A stretch of 64,000 bases of DNA from Mycoplasma sp. 1654_15 (GCF_012516495.1 NZ_CP051214.1:682001-746000); one strand, 5' to 3'; positions 25,764 to 37,227 are shown, numbered from the stretch's first letter. The notes: a model not told the origin generated them from the sequence alone. Numbers and translations are program-made.

Positions 25764-26678
25764 AAAGTGAAAAGCCTTGGTAGAGATCTTTGACTCAAAT
25801 CAACCAAGGCAAGAAAAATAAAAAAATTTATAATAAAGTAAAAGCTGACAAAAACCTTCGCTTAACTCAAGTATTAAAAGAGTTTTATTCCTATATCTAC
25901 TTTTTATTATGAACTCAAAAAGAAGATTTTGACAAGAAAAATGAAGAAATTATAAGCCAAATGAAGCTTATTTTTGATGAAAATAAAGCAAGATATGGAA
26001 AAAGAAGAATAAAAGCTGAACTTAATAATAGAGGCTATAAAATTGGACTTAAAAAGTTCGCAGATTAATGGAAAAATTCGATCTCAAAGCAATTTGTCCT
26101 AGAAGAAAATACAAATCTTACAAAGGAACTGTTGGCAAAATTGCAGACAATATTTTAAATAGAAATTTTGTCGCAACTCAACCAAATCAAAAATGAACTA
26201 CAGATGTAACTGAATTTAGCGGTTCATTTGGAAAAGCATATTTATCACCAATTTTAGATATGTTTAATGGTGAAGTTATTGCTTGAGATTTGTCTACAAG
26301 CGCTAACATCCAACAAATTAGGAAAATGCTTCAAAAGCTTTTTCCAAACACAAAAATCTTGAAGGTTTAATTTTTCACAGTGATCAAGGTTGACAGTATC
26401 AACATAGACAATTTTCAGAAAAATTAAAACAAAAAGGAATAATTCAGTCCATGTCTCGAAAAGGAAATTGTTTAGATAATAGCGTTATTGAATCGTTTTT
26501 GGAACATTAAAAAGAGAATGTTTTTATGGTCACTGAAAAAGAATTTTTAACTTTTAAACAACTTCACAAAGCAATTGCAAATTATATTTATTATTACAAT
26601 CACAAACGAATTAAAGACAAAATAAAATGAATGTCTCCCATTAAATTTAGAGAAACATTCATTTCAAATTATAATTAA
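25741..26678 (+). pseudogene. IS3-family transposase OrfB (rve/DDE), broken in this assembly
   Basis: Conceptual translation gives the IS3 integrase core: WTTDVTEF (first Asp), IFHSDQGWQYQH (second Asp), [12 protein letters not shown] (Glu) and a C-terminal YIYYYNHKRIKDKIKWMSP. The reading frame is interrupted at several points, mostly where a run of six A or T seems to be five (for example TCGTTTTTGG where TTTTTT is needed for SFFGTLKRE). Several of the same shortfalls occur in copy 2. They may be sequencing errors in a repeat rather than true decay. Confidence 0.85.
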
Positions 26679-26749
26679 TTAAAACACTTAAAAATTTTAG
26701 AAGAAAAGGGTACCACCTCAAAATTAAATTCTTGTTTTTTATTTTAGTT

Positions 26750-27430
26750 TTAATTTTGTGATTCAGATTTTAAAATATTACGAATTTTTTCTTTTAGTTC
26801 TTGAGTATTAATTAATGATTTTTGAAGAATTTTGTCTTTATTTATGAAGCCCAATTTCTTTTTAGTGATAATAATTAAGATAATACAAATAAAAGCAAAT
26901 ATCATTGAAATTCAGCATCTTGTATAATTTATTTTATCTTCAATTGGTTGTTGAATGAGTTTTAATTCACCTGTATCTGGATCTTCAAAGTTCACTAATC
27001 TAAAAACTTTATCAGGTTGTAAAGAATTAATTGCAAACAAAAATACAAATACAACAGGAATTAATACAAATAAGTAAATAAATAACTTATCTCCATTGCT
27101 AACTTGTTTATAAAGTCTAATTTGAATATAAATAAGTAAAGCTAATATAATAAAGCTAAAAATTATTGTTAAAGAATTAAGAGAGTAAAAAATATCTTTT
27201 AGTTGGTAAGAAGTAGAACTTTGTAAAATTTTATCTACTGGTTGAAAAGGTATGTTTTCTATTTTGCTACTTACTATTCAGTCATACTCTATAGTTATTC
27301 TGTTAGAAAAGGTAGAAAACATAGAAAATTGAAGGATTATAATAATTAAAAATACAATTGAAATTAGTGCTAAAAGTATTTTTCTTGCTAAGTAATTATA
27401 TTTTGAATCAAAGAAAAATTTATTATTCAT
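26750..27430 (-). CDS. Membrane protein, last gene of the maltodextrin importer operon
   Basis: A 226-residue protein with four predicted helices: about 17-38, 85-105, 115-137 and 177-195, the last followed by a Lys-rich cytoplasmic tail (TKKKLGF...LKEKIRNIL). A hydrophilic loop between helices three and four holds acidic residues. The ATG overlaps the ATPase stop by one base. No known domain is recognised. It resembles in size and style the small membrane proteins at 32725 and 35682 in the same operon, so the importer may have extra membrane subunits in this lineage. The gene ends 30 bp before the IS. Confidence 0.78.
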
Positions 27431-28674
27431 TAGTTTAATCTATTTTCTGTAATTTTGTCAAAAATATGAATTCTGGATAACACAAATTCCACATAAACTT
27501 CTTGATAAAGTTCAAAATCCTGATCATTTGGCACATTTACTATAAATTCTATTTCTGAATTAATACTTACTGCAATTAACTGATCTTTACCTATTAATTC
27601 TATGTTTGAAATTTTACCAGCTACTGAATTTGCTACTTGACTTGTATGGAGTTTTAAATCTTCACTTCTAAAACCAACAACAAGTTCTTGATTTTCCTTT
27701 ATTTTTGAAGCTAAATCATCTTCAATTGTTATTTGAACATCTTCAAGAGAATTTACTAATTTTTTACCTTTTAGCTGAGCATCAAAAGTATTCATTGTTG
27801 GTGAACCTATAAATTTAGCAACAAAAATATTAGCTGGTTTAAAGTATAAATCTTTTCCTTTTCCAGTTTGTTGAATTTTACCATCATTGAAAACTACAAT
27901 TTGGTCACCCATAGTCATAGCTTCTAATTGATCGTGAGTAACATAAATACTTGTAGTATTTAACATACGGTGAATATTTACTATTTCTCTACGCATGTTT
28001 TCTCTTAATTTAGCATCTAAGTTTGAAAGTGGTTCGTCCATTAAAAACACAAGCGGTTTTCTAGCTATTGCTCTTCCTATTGCTACTCTTTGCCTTTGAC
28101 CACCTGAAAGATCTTTTGGTTTTCTGTATAAATATTTATGAATTTTTAATATCTTGGCAACATCTTTTACAGTTCTATCAATAATGTCTTTTCTTTCATT
28201 TGCTATTTTTAAACCAAAAGTTATATTATTGTAGACATTCATATGAGGATATAAAGCATAAGATTGAAAAACCATTGCAATATTTCTTTCATTAGGAAGC
28301 AAATTATTATATCTTTTGTTATTAAATAACAGATCACCTTTTGTTATGGAATTAAGTCCAGCAATCATTCTTAATAAAGTAGTTTTACCACAACCAGAAG
28401 GTCCTAGAAAGATACAAAATGTTCCTGGCTTTATTTCTAAATTAATATTTTCTAAAGTGTAATTTTCATTACCTTCGTATTTTTTAGAAATGTTAACCAA
28501 CTTAATATCTGCACCTCTTGTTGAGCTATATACTTGACCTATTTCAGAAACCATTTTGTCTATATCAATGGTTTCAAATCCTGTTTCTAATAGTTGATCA
28601 TCATCTGAAATAAAATCAGCATTTTCCTTCATTTTTGAAGCATTATTTTTATTTTTAAACAATTTTTTTAACAT
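27430..28674 (-). CDS. Maltodextrin-type ABC transporter ATP-binding protein (MalK/MsmK family)
   Basis: A 414-residue ATPase. Walker A GPSGCGKTT (about residue 93), signature LSGGQRQRVAIGRA, Walker B VFLMDEPLSNLDAKLR and switch His YVTHDQLEA are intact. A C-terminal TOBE-like regulatory domain (VGFRSEDLKL...) marks the CUT1/MalK class. The N-terminal ~55 residues before the ATPase domain (acidic, MKENADFISDDDQLLET) are an extension not found in most MalK proteins. AAAGGA precedes the ATG. It energises the two permeases upstream. Confidence 0.94.
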   Translation of the reverse strand: MLKKLFKNKNNASKMKENADFISDDDQLLETGFETIDIDKMVSEIGQVYSSTRGADIKLVNISKKYEGNENYTLENINLEIKPGTFCIFLGPSGCGKTTLLRMIAGLNSITKGDLLFNNKRYNNLLPNERNIAMVFQSYALYPHMNVYNNITFGLKIANERKDIIDRTVKDVAKILKIHKYLYRKPKDLSGGQRQRVAIGRAIARKPLVFLMDEPLSNLDAKLRENMRREIVNIHRMLNTTSIYVTHDQLEAMTMGDQIVVFNDGKIQQTGKGKDLYFKPANIFVAKFIGSPTMNTFDAQLKGKKLVNSLEDVQITIEDDLASKIKENQELVVGFRSEDLKLHTSQVANSVAGKISNIELIGKDQLIAVSINSEIEFIVNVPNDQDFELYQEVYVEFVLSRIHIFDKITENRLN

Positions 28675-28677
28675 ATT

Positions 28678-29637
28678 TTATCCTTTTACAGCTCCTTCAC
28701 TTAAACCACCAACTATGTATTTTTGTAAGTACATAAATAAACAAAACGCAGGAAGTGAAGCAAGTAAAGAACCTGCTGCATAAGCTCCAGCATTAACTTG
28801 TTTTGGATCGGCATTTAAAAATGTATCTAAACCAACTGCTAAAGTTTTTTCATCATTTCTTTGTAATACAAATTTAGGCAAAATAACATCGGTAAACGGA
28901 GTTAAAAATGATCATAAGGCTACCATAATTAGAGCTGGTCTAATAACAGGAACTAATATTTTAAAAAACAATCCTCAATTAGAACAACCATCTACTTTTC
29001 CAGAATCATCTAGTTCAGAAGAAACTGTATCTAAATATGATTTTAACATAAATGTATTACCAGCAATCGATCCTCCTGAGTAAATAAAAACTAACATAAA
29101 AATAGAAGGAATTCCTATATTTTCACCCATTTTAACCAACATATATAAAGAAATTAAAGCAGTAGTTGCTGGTATTAATTGAAGCATCATTATAATAGTT
29201 AACGAATGTTTTGAACCCGCAAATTTAAACCTTGAATAAGCATAACCATTTAATGCTACTGCTATGGTAGAAATGAGCATTGTAAGACCTGCGATAATAA
29301 TTGTATTTAAATATCAACGACCAAACAATGATCTTGAACTTGTAAATAAATAATTAAAATTATCTAAACCAAATTGAAATGGCGTAATTGCTACAATCCT
29401 TGGATTTTGAACGTTAAACGCTGCCAAAACTAAAGAAACAATTGGAAATAAAATTATGATTGCTCAAAAAATTAAAATGATGTAGTTAAAGAACAATCAA
29501 ATAATTTCAGCCACAGTAGGATCTTTGGCATCAGAAGAATTTAGTTTTAATCTTTTAGGCTCAAGTCTTTTTTTGTCTACTTTAATCGAATCAAAACTGT
29601 GTTTATAAAACCTTTTTCTTAATAGTTTATCGAACAT
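28678..29637 (-). CDS. Maltodextrin-type ABC permease, MalG family
   Basis: A 319-residue membrane protein with six helices. The cytoplasmic EAA loop (ELDDSGKVDGCSNWGLFFK followed by ILVPVIRPAL) couples to the ATPase. A basic cytoplasmic N-terminus of about 45 residues precedes the first helix. AAGGAGGGA, a near-perfect ribosome binding site, lies before the ATG at 29637, which is one base from the MalF-like stop. Confidence 0.93.
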
Positions 29638-29638
29638 A

Positions 29639-32600
29639 TTAGTCCCTCCTTGACATAGATTTAATAAATCCTCTAGCACCTACTGCAATTGAGAAGATAG
29701 CAGCTAGTGTTGTAAGAGCAGCTGCAAAGGCTTGAGATCCTTCAATTTGAACACTACCTGTTGTTAGTTTATAAACTCAAGAAATAATAATATCTGTAGA
29801 AGCTTCACCAAAAACGGTTGCCTCTTTAAAGTTTGGGCCACCACCTGTAAAGATAGAAATTGTAGTAAAGTTATTAAATGCACCTACAAACTGACCTATC
29901 AACATCGGAGCTATGGATAAAAGCAGTGACGGAAGCGTGATGTGTCAAAATAGTTGTCTTGATTTTGCTCCATCAACTGATCCAGCTTCATAAATATTTT
30001 TTGGTATTGATTGTAAATTACCAGTAACTAGCATAAAAATTCAAGCATAAGCTATTCAGGTTTGAACAACAATTACTAATACTCGAGCACTACCTACTTC
30101 AGATAATCAGTTTTTAGCTTCAGAAATCAAGCCTAAAGCTAACATTATTTTGTTTATATATCCTTCATCTCCTTCTTTAAATGCTGTTTTTAAAAAGGAT
30201 AAAGTAACAAAGGCTGGAATAGCTCATGGAAGGATATAAATTAGTCTAAAAACCTTTTTAAATTTAATTCTACTTGAATTTGTTAGCACTGCAATGATAA
30301 TACCAAATGAGATAGGTAAAAAGGTTGAAAAAACAGTTCAAATCGCTGTTCAACTAAGTACACGACTTAAAGATAAGAACATATTATTGTCTCTGAATGT
30401 TCATCAATAACCTCACATTTTCAGACCTACTCAATCAACAGTTTTTGAAGGAGCTTCGTGTCCAAATCCGTAGTTAGTAAAGGAAATTAAAATTGAAGTA
30501 ATAATCGGAGTTGCTACAATAAATAACATAAGCACTCAACCTAAAATAGAAATTACTCAAGGAAATCCGCTTGTATTTAATCATCTTTTAGTGTGAGTTC
30601 ATTTACTTGGACGGCAACCAAATTCTAAATATTTGGCAACCCGTCAAGCACTTATCGATGCAGCAATAAAATAGATAATAACAAAAACAAGAAGTAAAAC
30701 TGAAATTACACCACCGAAAAGGTATAATCTAGCATCAGGGAAAATTCCTCTTGCTGAATCAAATTTATGAGCACCTAAATCGCTAAATCCAGGAATACCA
30801 CCCATTTTTTGTCAATAAGCACCAAAAGAAAAAGGAATAATCAATGCTCAAGAAAAAATAGAGAATATTGACATCAAAATCCCTTTTACATATTGCTTAA
30901 ATAAAGTAATTTCAGCTAGTCCAGGGAAGATGATTGACATAATAAGCGCTAGTCATCTAAAGTTTTTAAAAGTTTCGATTGGAATGCTTTTTTGTGCTTC
31001 AGTAATCTTGCTTTCATATAGCTTTTTATTTACTTTAGTTTCAGAAAATTCTCTTCAAAATAAAGTCTTTAAAGTTTCTTTAGAAGCAAGTGATTGAGAC
31101 TGGAGCTTTAGTTCACTAATAGCTTCTTTTTTGTCTATTTTATATTCATAAATTTTATGTTTATAAGCAGGTTTTGAAATTTCTTTTTGCTTTAATTTGC
31201 TTTGTAATTGCTTTTTATTTTCTTTAAAAGTTAAACTAATTTGTTTTAAAGAAGTTTTAATAAATTCTTTTTCTTTAGCAATTTGTTTGTTTTCTACTAA
31301 AAGTTGATAATCAACTTTAGCTAGTATTTTTTCTGCTCTAAATTTGAGTCGTGAAAGGCGATAATCTAAAAATCTTTCTTTTAAAGCTTTTGCTTCTTCA
31401 AAAAGGAAATTTCCTTCATATGTATAGCTAGATTTTACTTCTGCTAATAATTTTTTATACTGAGATTTTAATAATAAACTAAATTCAAATTCATTTCTTA
31501 ATATATTTATTTTAGATAAAAATACTTTAAAAGCAAAATGATAAATTAATTTAGTTTTATTATTTTCAATAGAACTAGTTTGCTTTAAAAATGAAGTAAG
31601 TTCTTTTAAAATTTCTTCATTTTTCTTCTTAAGTTGTTCAAAACTTAGATCATTAAAAGAATAATCAAGTAAAGGAACATCTAAGTTTTGTTTATGTAAA
31701 AAACTGGATAAATCTTTATAAAGTTGTATTAAAGCTCTTTGCTTAAAATAGGGTTTTAATTTGCTGTATTTGTCTTTAATAGCTTCAATTTTTTGCTTGG
31801 CTGTTTTTAATTTTTGATCAATTACTTCTTGATTATGTTTTTCTTGTTGCAAAATCAAGTTTTTTTGTTCTTCAACTTTTAATAAAGATTCTTCTTTTTT
31901 CTTCTTATTTATAGCATTTTGCTCACTAATTTTACTTTTGAACTTATATTCTAAGTCAAGAATCTTTTGTTCAGTTTCAAGAATAATATTATGTTTTTCT
32001 TGTTTATAAAGTTTGTATTCTAGTTTATGTGTTTTTAAGTATTTATTTTGATTTTTTTCTTTTTGCTTTAATAAAAAGAGTCTTTGTTTTTCTATCTTTT
32101 CGTAGATATTTTTGAAAAAATTAGAAGAATTTTTCCCAAGTTTTTTTACTAATAAAATTTCATTATCTAACAAAAAATTTTCTATTTTATCAATTTCAAA
32201 ATTTGTATCTTGACATTTTTGTAAATAAATTTTGATTATGTTATAAATTGTAAATTTTTTAAAAATTTGAATTTCTTCTTCTTTAGTGCTAACTTTTAAA
32301 TTACTTATGTTGTTTAATTTTGTTTCTAAATCATCAGCTGACTTTGCTAAAGAAGCAACAAAATCTTTGGTATAAGTTTTTGAATCTTTTAAATTAGCTT
32401 TTAGTTTTTTAATTTCAAAATTAAGAAGAGAAATTGTTGAATCAACAAAAGATAATTTTTTAATTGTATCTTTTAAAACAGCAATTTTGCTCTTATAAGC
32501 AATTTTATGAGTAGCCAGCCTTCTTTTTAAATTATCTCTTAATTTTTGTCTTGCTCTTAAAAATAAATCTTTGTCACGGGCTTGTTGTGATTTAATGTTA

Positions 32601-32722
32601 ATTTCTTGTCTACTAAAAAGATTATTGACTTGTTTTTTATAGGCTTTTAGATTATTTGATGTCTCGGGTAAGATAGTATCAAAAGCTTTTCCATATCAGT
32701 TATAGAGCTTTAATTTTTCCAT
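29639..32722 (-). CDS. MalF-type ABC permease with a ~585-residue coiled-coil N-terminal extension
   Basis: A 1,027-residue protein. The C-terminal ~430 residues are a MalF-like permease with helices from about residue 590 onward and the EAA loop (IYEAGSVDGAKSRQLFW followed by ITLPSLL). The N-terminal ~585 residues are a highly charged, Lys/Gln/Glu/Leu-rich helical region (for example KQKEKNQNKYLKTHKLEYK) with no membrane segment, predicted to form long coiled coils in the cytoplasm. MalF proteins elsewhere are about 290-510 residues, so this is a striking fusion. The ATG at 32722 is supported by AAAGGA. No stop interrupts the junction in the mollicute code. Confidence 0.88.
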
Positions 32723-32724
32723 AT

Positions 32725-33231
32725 TTATCTACTTTTTCCTTTGTGGATTTTATATCATTTATAATAATGAAATTGTCTTTGAATATAATATTGGACTAAA
32801 AATACAATAAGAGCAATAACAATAGAACCAGAAATAAGAGAAATAAAAATTCCTGTAATTAGCTGAACGTCAGAATAGTAATTGCTACCTTGATAAAAAG
32901 GTAAAGCAATTAAAGTAATAAAAACTATAATTCAGCAAATAAAGAAAACATAGCCAGCTCTTAATTTATGTCGCAAGAATAACAAGTAAACTAAAAAGAA
33001 AATGATGACTAAATTATTTGCTAAATAAGAAATTAAAGTTTTTGTAGCTAACTGCGATCCAAGTTGTGAAATTTTTTCAGGGCTTAGAAGTTTAGTTTGC
33101 TCGGTTTGTTTAATACCTAAACCAAAAGGAATTAAAACCCAAATCAACAACGAAGCAGTTAACAAAGCAAGCAAAAGCACTAATGCATAAAATTGCTTTT
33201 TTAAAATATGTGTTTTGTATTTTGGATACAT
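32725..33231 (-). CDS. Small membrane protein of the importer operon
   Basis: A 168-residue protein with four predicted helices (about 14-36, 68-88, 98-112 and 125-147) and a basic C-terminal tail. Its ATG overlaps the lipoprotein stop by one base, and its stop is 2 nt before the MalF-like gene. I do not recognise the family. Co-translation with the lipoprotein and permease suggests a role in the import complex. Confidence 0.78.
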
Positions 33232-35651
33232 TATACTTCTAATTTAAGTACTGTTGTACCTTGTTGTATAGTGTTTGCAAAGTCTGCAAAAGTTGTAGAA
33301 AACTTATCTTCTAAAGCTGTTAAAAATTGAGCACGTGTTTTAACATTATTAGCTTTAAGAGTTTTGTATCACTCAATATTACCTAAAATTAAATCGTTTC
33401 ATTTTCCTCAAACACCTGCAAATTGTGGATTAGAAGAATCAAAACGGTTAGTCTGTGTATTTAAAGACCCTAAACCATTTTCTGCAATAGATTTTGTAGA
33501 TGACATAACTGCTAAAATTTTGTCAAAACTAAGAAGTTTGTCATACTCTTCTAATTTGGAAATTACATCATTTACCTTGTAATTTGAAGGAGTTTTGTCT
33601 TTTTTAGGTATATTGTAATTAGAAAGTGCATTCTCAATTACCTTTGATGTTTTAGCTGCATTTACGTAGTTATTAAAGTATAACATAGCTGCTTTTTCAA
33701 CTACATCGTCAGTAGCTGGTGTTTTAGATGATTTAGCAAATGTTTTTGCTTTAGTAACTACATCAGAAATTAAATTATCTAAAGTATTATTTGTAATTGC
33801 TTCAGAAATTTTAGCAATTAATTGAGCAACATCAGTAGTTTTGTTATCACCATTTGCTCCGAAAATCATTTTTTCTACTTTTCTAATGTGGAAAGTTTTG
33901 TTAGTTGCATCTTGAACTATATCATTAGATGCTGCTAGTCTATCAAATTCACCTTCTTTTAGAAGAGAATCTCCAATTTGTCATGTTTGTTGGTTTCCTT
34001 GTAATGAAGAATCTCAATCGTTTGTTAGACCTAAAATAGCAGCTACTGCGTTTCTTAGTGGAATTGCATCTTCAAGTGAAGAATTTAATGTTGCATAATC
34101 TGAATCTTGTACGATGTTAATTTTTTTGACATCAGAAAGACTCATTTTTTCTTTTTTAATTATATTTTGTTCACCTAAAGGATTAGCTTTGTCTTCATCT
34201 GATGATCAAGAATTTCAGAAAATTGCTTCATTTCTGAAGTTAATTACTGGTTGTAGTAATAAATCAGTAGATGCTTTTAAGTCTTTTACATCTGTATATC
34301 CAAGTTCTGTTGCAAGATCGGAAATTTCTTTAGTTTTAGCTTTGTTATCTTCAGAAATTTTTGTATTAATTGCTTCTTGTCTGCTTTGAGAATATGGAAC
34401 TTTAGAATCTTGTTTAAAGTAATTATAGTAAGGTTCTACTTCAAAAATGTTTTTAATAAATTGACTAATTGCTTTTCTTCTAGCTTCAGGAGCTCCATTA
34501 TTTCTTGCATTAATCATGAAAGATCAAGCACCAGGAGCTTGTTTGTATTCAGTATCTTCGTTTACTTTTATAACATTAAAAAATGATTTAGCATTAGCAG
34601 TTCTTTGTGCAACCTGAACATCTCAAGTACCGATTATGGCATAAGATAATTTATTTGCTGCCATTAATTCGAAAATTCTTGATTGCACATTTCCCATATC
34701 TTTTGTATATAAACCTTGTAAATCAGTTCGTGAAATATCTTTTTGACCTCAAGGAGTTTGACTATATTCTTCATCTGTCATAAAATAAGCTGCATTAATA
34801 ACAGGTCAAAGCACATCAACTACAGCTTCTAAACCTTTTTTATAAATTGGATGATATTTATCACCTTTTATAAATCCAGATGAGTGTTTATTTGGAACGG
34901 CTGGATCAGCGTATATGCTTTTTGAAGCTAAAGCCTCACCAAAGTTTTTAGGATAGCTTGCTTTTTCTTCTTCAGATAATGAATCTCAATAAGCTTTCAT
35001 TCCACCATAAAAAATTCCGTTACCGTATCATAGATCTTGTAATCTTAAAACAATTTCACCTGATTCAACTAGTTCTTTTAGTGTATCACTTGAAGGATTT
35101 TTAAACACATTTCGGGTTTCAAGTTCTGATTTATTTGAAGCTATAATAATTCCTTCTTTGTTGTGTCTAATTCCTACTAATTGTGAAAGTGTTTTAAGTC
35201 CATCTTGGGAAACTCCACTTACTTCTCCGAATTTTTTTGCATCATTTTTTTCTGTTTCAGTTAGTTGTACTTCTTTTGCAATATCGTCAAAAAGGTTTGG
35301 ATCGAATTTACCCAAATCTGCTACTGCGTTTTTTTGTACAAAATCAGTTAATCTATCTTGCGGAGTATAAAAAATATCTGGAACTGCATTATCATTAATA
35401 CCTTGGACTGAAAAATCTAAAGCTGATCAAACGTCTTTGGCAATTGTTTTAATTCTAAATCCTTCTTTGTATGAGTCAGTTTGATTGAATAATTCAATTG
35501 CTTTGTTATAAAAATCTTGTTGCACACCGTCTACTGCGATGTAAATGTCTTTACTATCTTTTATATCGGTTTGACCACAAGATATTAAAGTAGCTAATGT
35601 GGTACCAGTTAAAATTACGGGACTAAATAATAAAAATTTATTCTTTTTCAT
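33231..35651 (-). CDS. Extracellular sugar-binding lipoprotein of the maltodextrin-type importer
   Basis: An 806-residue lipoprotein. The signal peptide ends in the lipobox ATLISCGQ (Cys about 25). The region after it (DIYIAVDGVQQDFYNKAIELFNQ) resembles the first lobe of MalE-type binding proteins. The protein is nearly twice the usual ~400 residues, with a long Ala/Lys/Asp-rich C-terminal half (TDVAQLIAKISEAI...). AAAGGAA precedes the ATG. It should sit outside the cell and deliver oligosaccharides to the permease pair. The binding-protein assignment rests partly on operon context, since overall similarity to MalE is faint. Confidence 0.82.
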
Positions 35652-35681
35652 ATTAGATTCCTTTTTATATTTTTGGATTAT

Positions 35682-36137
35682 CTATTCAAAAGCAAGATCA
35701 TTTTTTTGATATGCCATAATTGTAAAAATAAATGAAATTGGACTTAGAAATAGCAGTGCAGAAATAGCAGCTATTATACCCGTTCATTTATTAAATTCTG
35801 TTTTTGAAAGTATGTAAAAAATATGCAAAGATAAAAATATCTCTACAACATAAGTGATAATTAAAATAGTTATTATGATTCTAAAATTAAATTCTTTTAT
35901 TTTTGTAATAAAAGAAACCCAAAAGGAATTTTCGCTTTTAGTGTTTAAAATGTTGATAATAGCTATTAATAAAATTAATTCACAAATAAATATTATTATG
36001 CTAGAAAATAGCATAAATAGATATTCAACAATTTTCGGTTTATACTTTCTTTCTAAAGGAAGTTTTCCCAAAAATAATCAGCGCAATTTGTCTTTAAGTG
36101 ATATCTTTGGAAAATAAATCTCTTTTTTATGTTTCAT
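35682..36137 (-). CDS. Small membrane protein, first gene of the importer operon
   Basis: A 151-residue protein with three predicted helices (about 38-63, 86-108 and 118-141) after a basic N-terminus (KHKKEIYFPKISLKDKLRW). No family recognised. AGGA lies just before the ATG. It is 30 nt upstream of the lipoprotein gene and downstream of the operon promoter, so it is the first cistron of the importer. Confidence 0.75.
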
Positions 36138-36149
36138 AATCCTAATTAA

Positions 36150-36155
36150 ATTATA
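36150..36155 (-). promoter_or_regulatory. -10 box of the importer operon
   Basis: A perfect TATAAT on the minus strand, 12 nt before the ATG at 36137. AGGATT lies between them as ribosome binding site. Confidence 0.6.
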
Positions 36156-36204
36156 AACTTTAAATCATCTAACTTAGCTTCAAATTAAAGCATTTAATTT
36201 TATT

Positions 36205-36218
36205 CTTGATATATCAAG
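36205..36218. promoter_or_regulatory. Candidate GntR operator upstream of the importer operon
   Basis: CTTGATATATCAAG is a perfect 14-bp palindrome about 50 bp upstream of the -10. It recurs with two changes upstream of pulA (24377). The regulator gene lies between the two operons. Confidence 0.6.
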
Positions 36219-36430
36219 CGAAGAAAGTAAAGATACAAATAATTAATTATATTTTTAAAATTATTGAATTAAAAAATTATCCGTGGAAAATAATCTATTA
36301 AAAACAACAAAAAAATTTTTAAGAACAAAAAAGAAATAAAAAAAAGCTAATATTAATTTTTAATAATTATTGGTAAAGTAGTTTTATTTAAAAACTTTTT
36401 AAATTCTAAGTGATTTATATAAGTAAAAAT

Positions 36431-36522
36431 AAAAAAACTCCTTCAAAACGAAGGAGCCCAGATAAGAGGTCGTACTTACATTACGATTAAATCCTATAGG
36501 AATCAGACTTACCTGTAAATCT
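36431..36522 (-). ncRNA. Small RNA unit a of a five-member tandem family
   Basis: On the minus strand: -10 TATAAT (36529-36534), then about 92 nt ending in a terminator hairpin (CTCCTTC/GAAGGAG, 36438-36456) and a T7 run. An outer 8-bp stem pairs CAGGTAAG with CTTATCTG. Inside is a hairpin TCGTA-ATGTAAG-TACGA. The stem differs from the other units but still pairs, which is compensatory evidence for structure. No ORF fits in it. This is the most divergent unit and lies 230 bp from unit b. Confidence 0.72.
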
Positions 36523-36745
36523 ATAATAATTATATATTAAAATTGAAAATATGCAAATAAAAAATGAAATTTCATATTAATAATCATATATTTTATTTTT
36601 AAATTTTATCAAAACACATTCATTTAAAACATAGTTAAATCCAAAATTCAATTCGATAATATAAAAAAAATATATTACATAAAATTATTATTTATAGGAA
36701 ATTGACAAAAGACAATTATTATATGTAGTGTTACTATCTATAAAT

Positions 36746-36837
36746 AAAAAAACTCCTTCAAAATGAAGGAGCCCAGATAAGGGGGAGTACTTACATTACA
36801 CTTAAACCACGAAGGATTCAGCACTTATCTGTCATCT
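36746..36837 (-). ncRNA. Small RNA unit b
   Basis: Promoter TATAAT (36844-36849), outer stem CAGATAAG/CTTATCTG, an inner AATCC-TTCG-TGGTT hairpin, a second hairpin with loop ATGTAAG, then the CTCCTTC/GAAGGAG terminator and T7. The variable segment differs from every other unit. Confidence 0.75.
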
Positions 36838-36896
36838 GATAATATTATATAACAAATTTTTATTAATGCAAATAAAAAATACTATTAATAAAGAAT

Positions 36897-36985
36897 AAAA
36901 AAACTCCTTCGAAATGAAGGAGCCCAGATAAGCGGGTGTACTAATATGTACACTTAAACACACGTACCTGACCTTATCTGTTTAC
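36897..36985 (-). ncRNA. Small RNA unit c
   Basis: -10 TAAAAT (36992-36997), outer stem CAGATAAG/CTTATCTG, inner hairpin GTGTAC-ATATTA-GTACAC (6 bp), then the shared terminator with loop GAAAT and T7. The inner hairpin loop differs from the ATGTAAG loop of the other four, while the paired arms stay complementary. Confidence 0.75.
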
Positions 36986-37062
36986 GTTTTTATTTTAACA
37001 CATTTTTTATATTTATCAAAAAATTTTTATTTTATTTTTCATTACTTTTGTTTGTTAATAAT

Positions 37063-37150
37063 AAAAAAACTCCTTCGAAATGAAGGAGCCCAGATAAGCG
37101 GGTGCACTTACATTACACTTATACAAACGTACCTGACCTTATCTGTTTAC
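37063..37150 (-). ncRNA. Small RNA unit d
   Basis: TATAAT (37157-37162), outer stem CAGATAAG/CTTATCTG, small TAC-GTTT-GTA hairpin, GTGTA-ATGTAAG-TGCAC hairpin, terminator and T7. Close to unit c in its first 20 nt and to unit e in its 3' half. Confidence 0.75.
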
Positions 37151-37227
37151 ATTAATATTATAACATTTTTTTATATTTATGAAAAAAATTTTTATTTTAT
37201 TTTGATTACTTTTGTTTGTTAATAACT

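Larger units (their letters stand above)
25218..26720 (+). mobile_element. IS3-family insertion sequence, copy 1 (IS150 group)
   Basis: A 1,503-bp element with imperfect terminal inverted repeats: the left end begins TGAGCGGATCCCCTTTTCTT and the complement of the right end TGAGGTGGTACCCTTTTCTT. It carries overlapping orfA and orfB on the plus strand. A second copy, nearly identical, lies inverted at 37554-39057. The flanking bases (CTTG left, AAAT right) do not form a target duplication, unlike copy 2. It sits 58 bp upstream of the GntR gene and 30 bp after the stop of the last importer-operon gene. Confidence 0.93.

Noticed and set aside
25741-26678. Programmed frameshifting to explain all breaks in OrfB
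   Set aside because: One -1 shift at the OrfA/OrfB junction is expected for IS3 elements, but the later breaks occur at several separate short runs and need an error or decay explanation.
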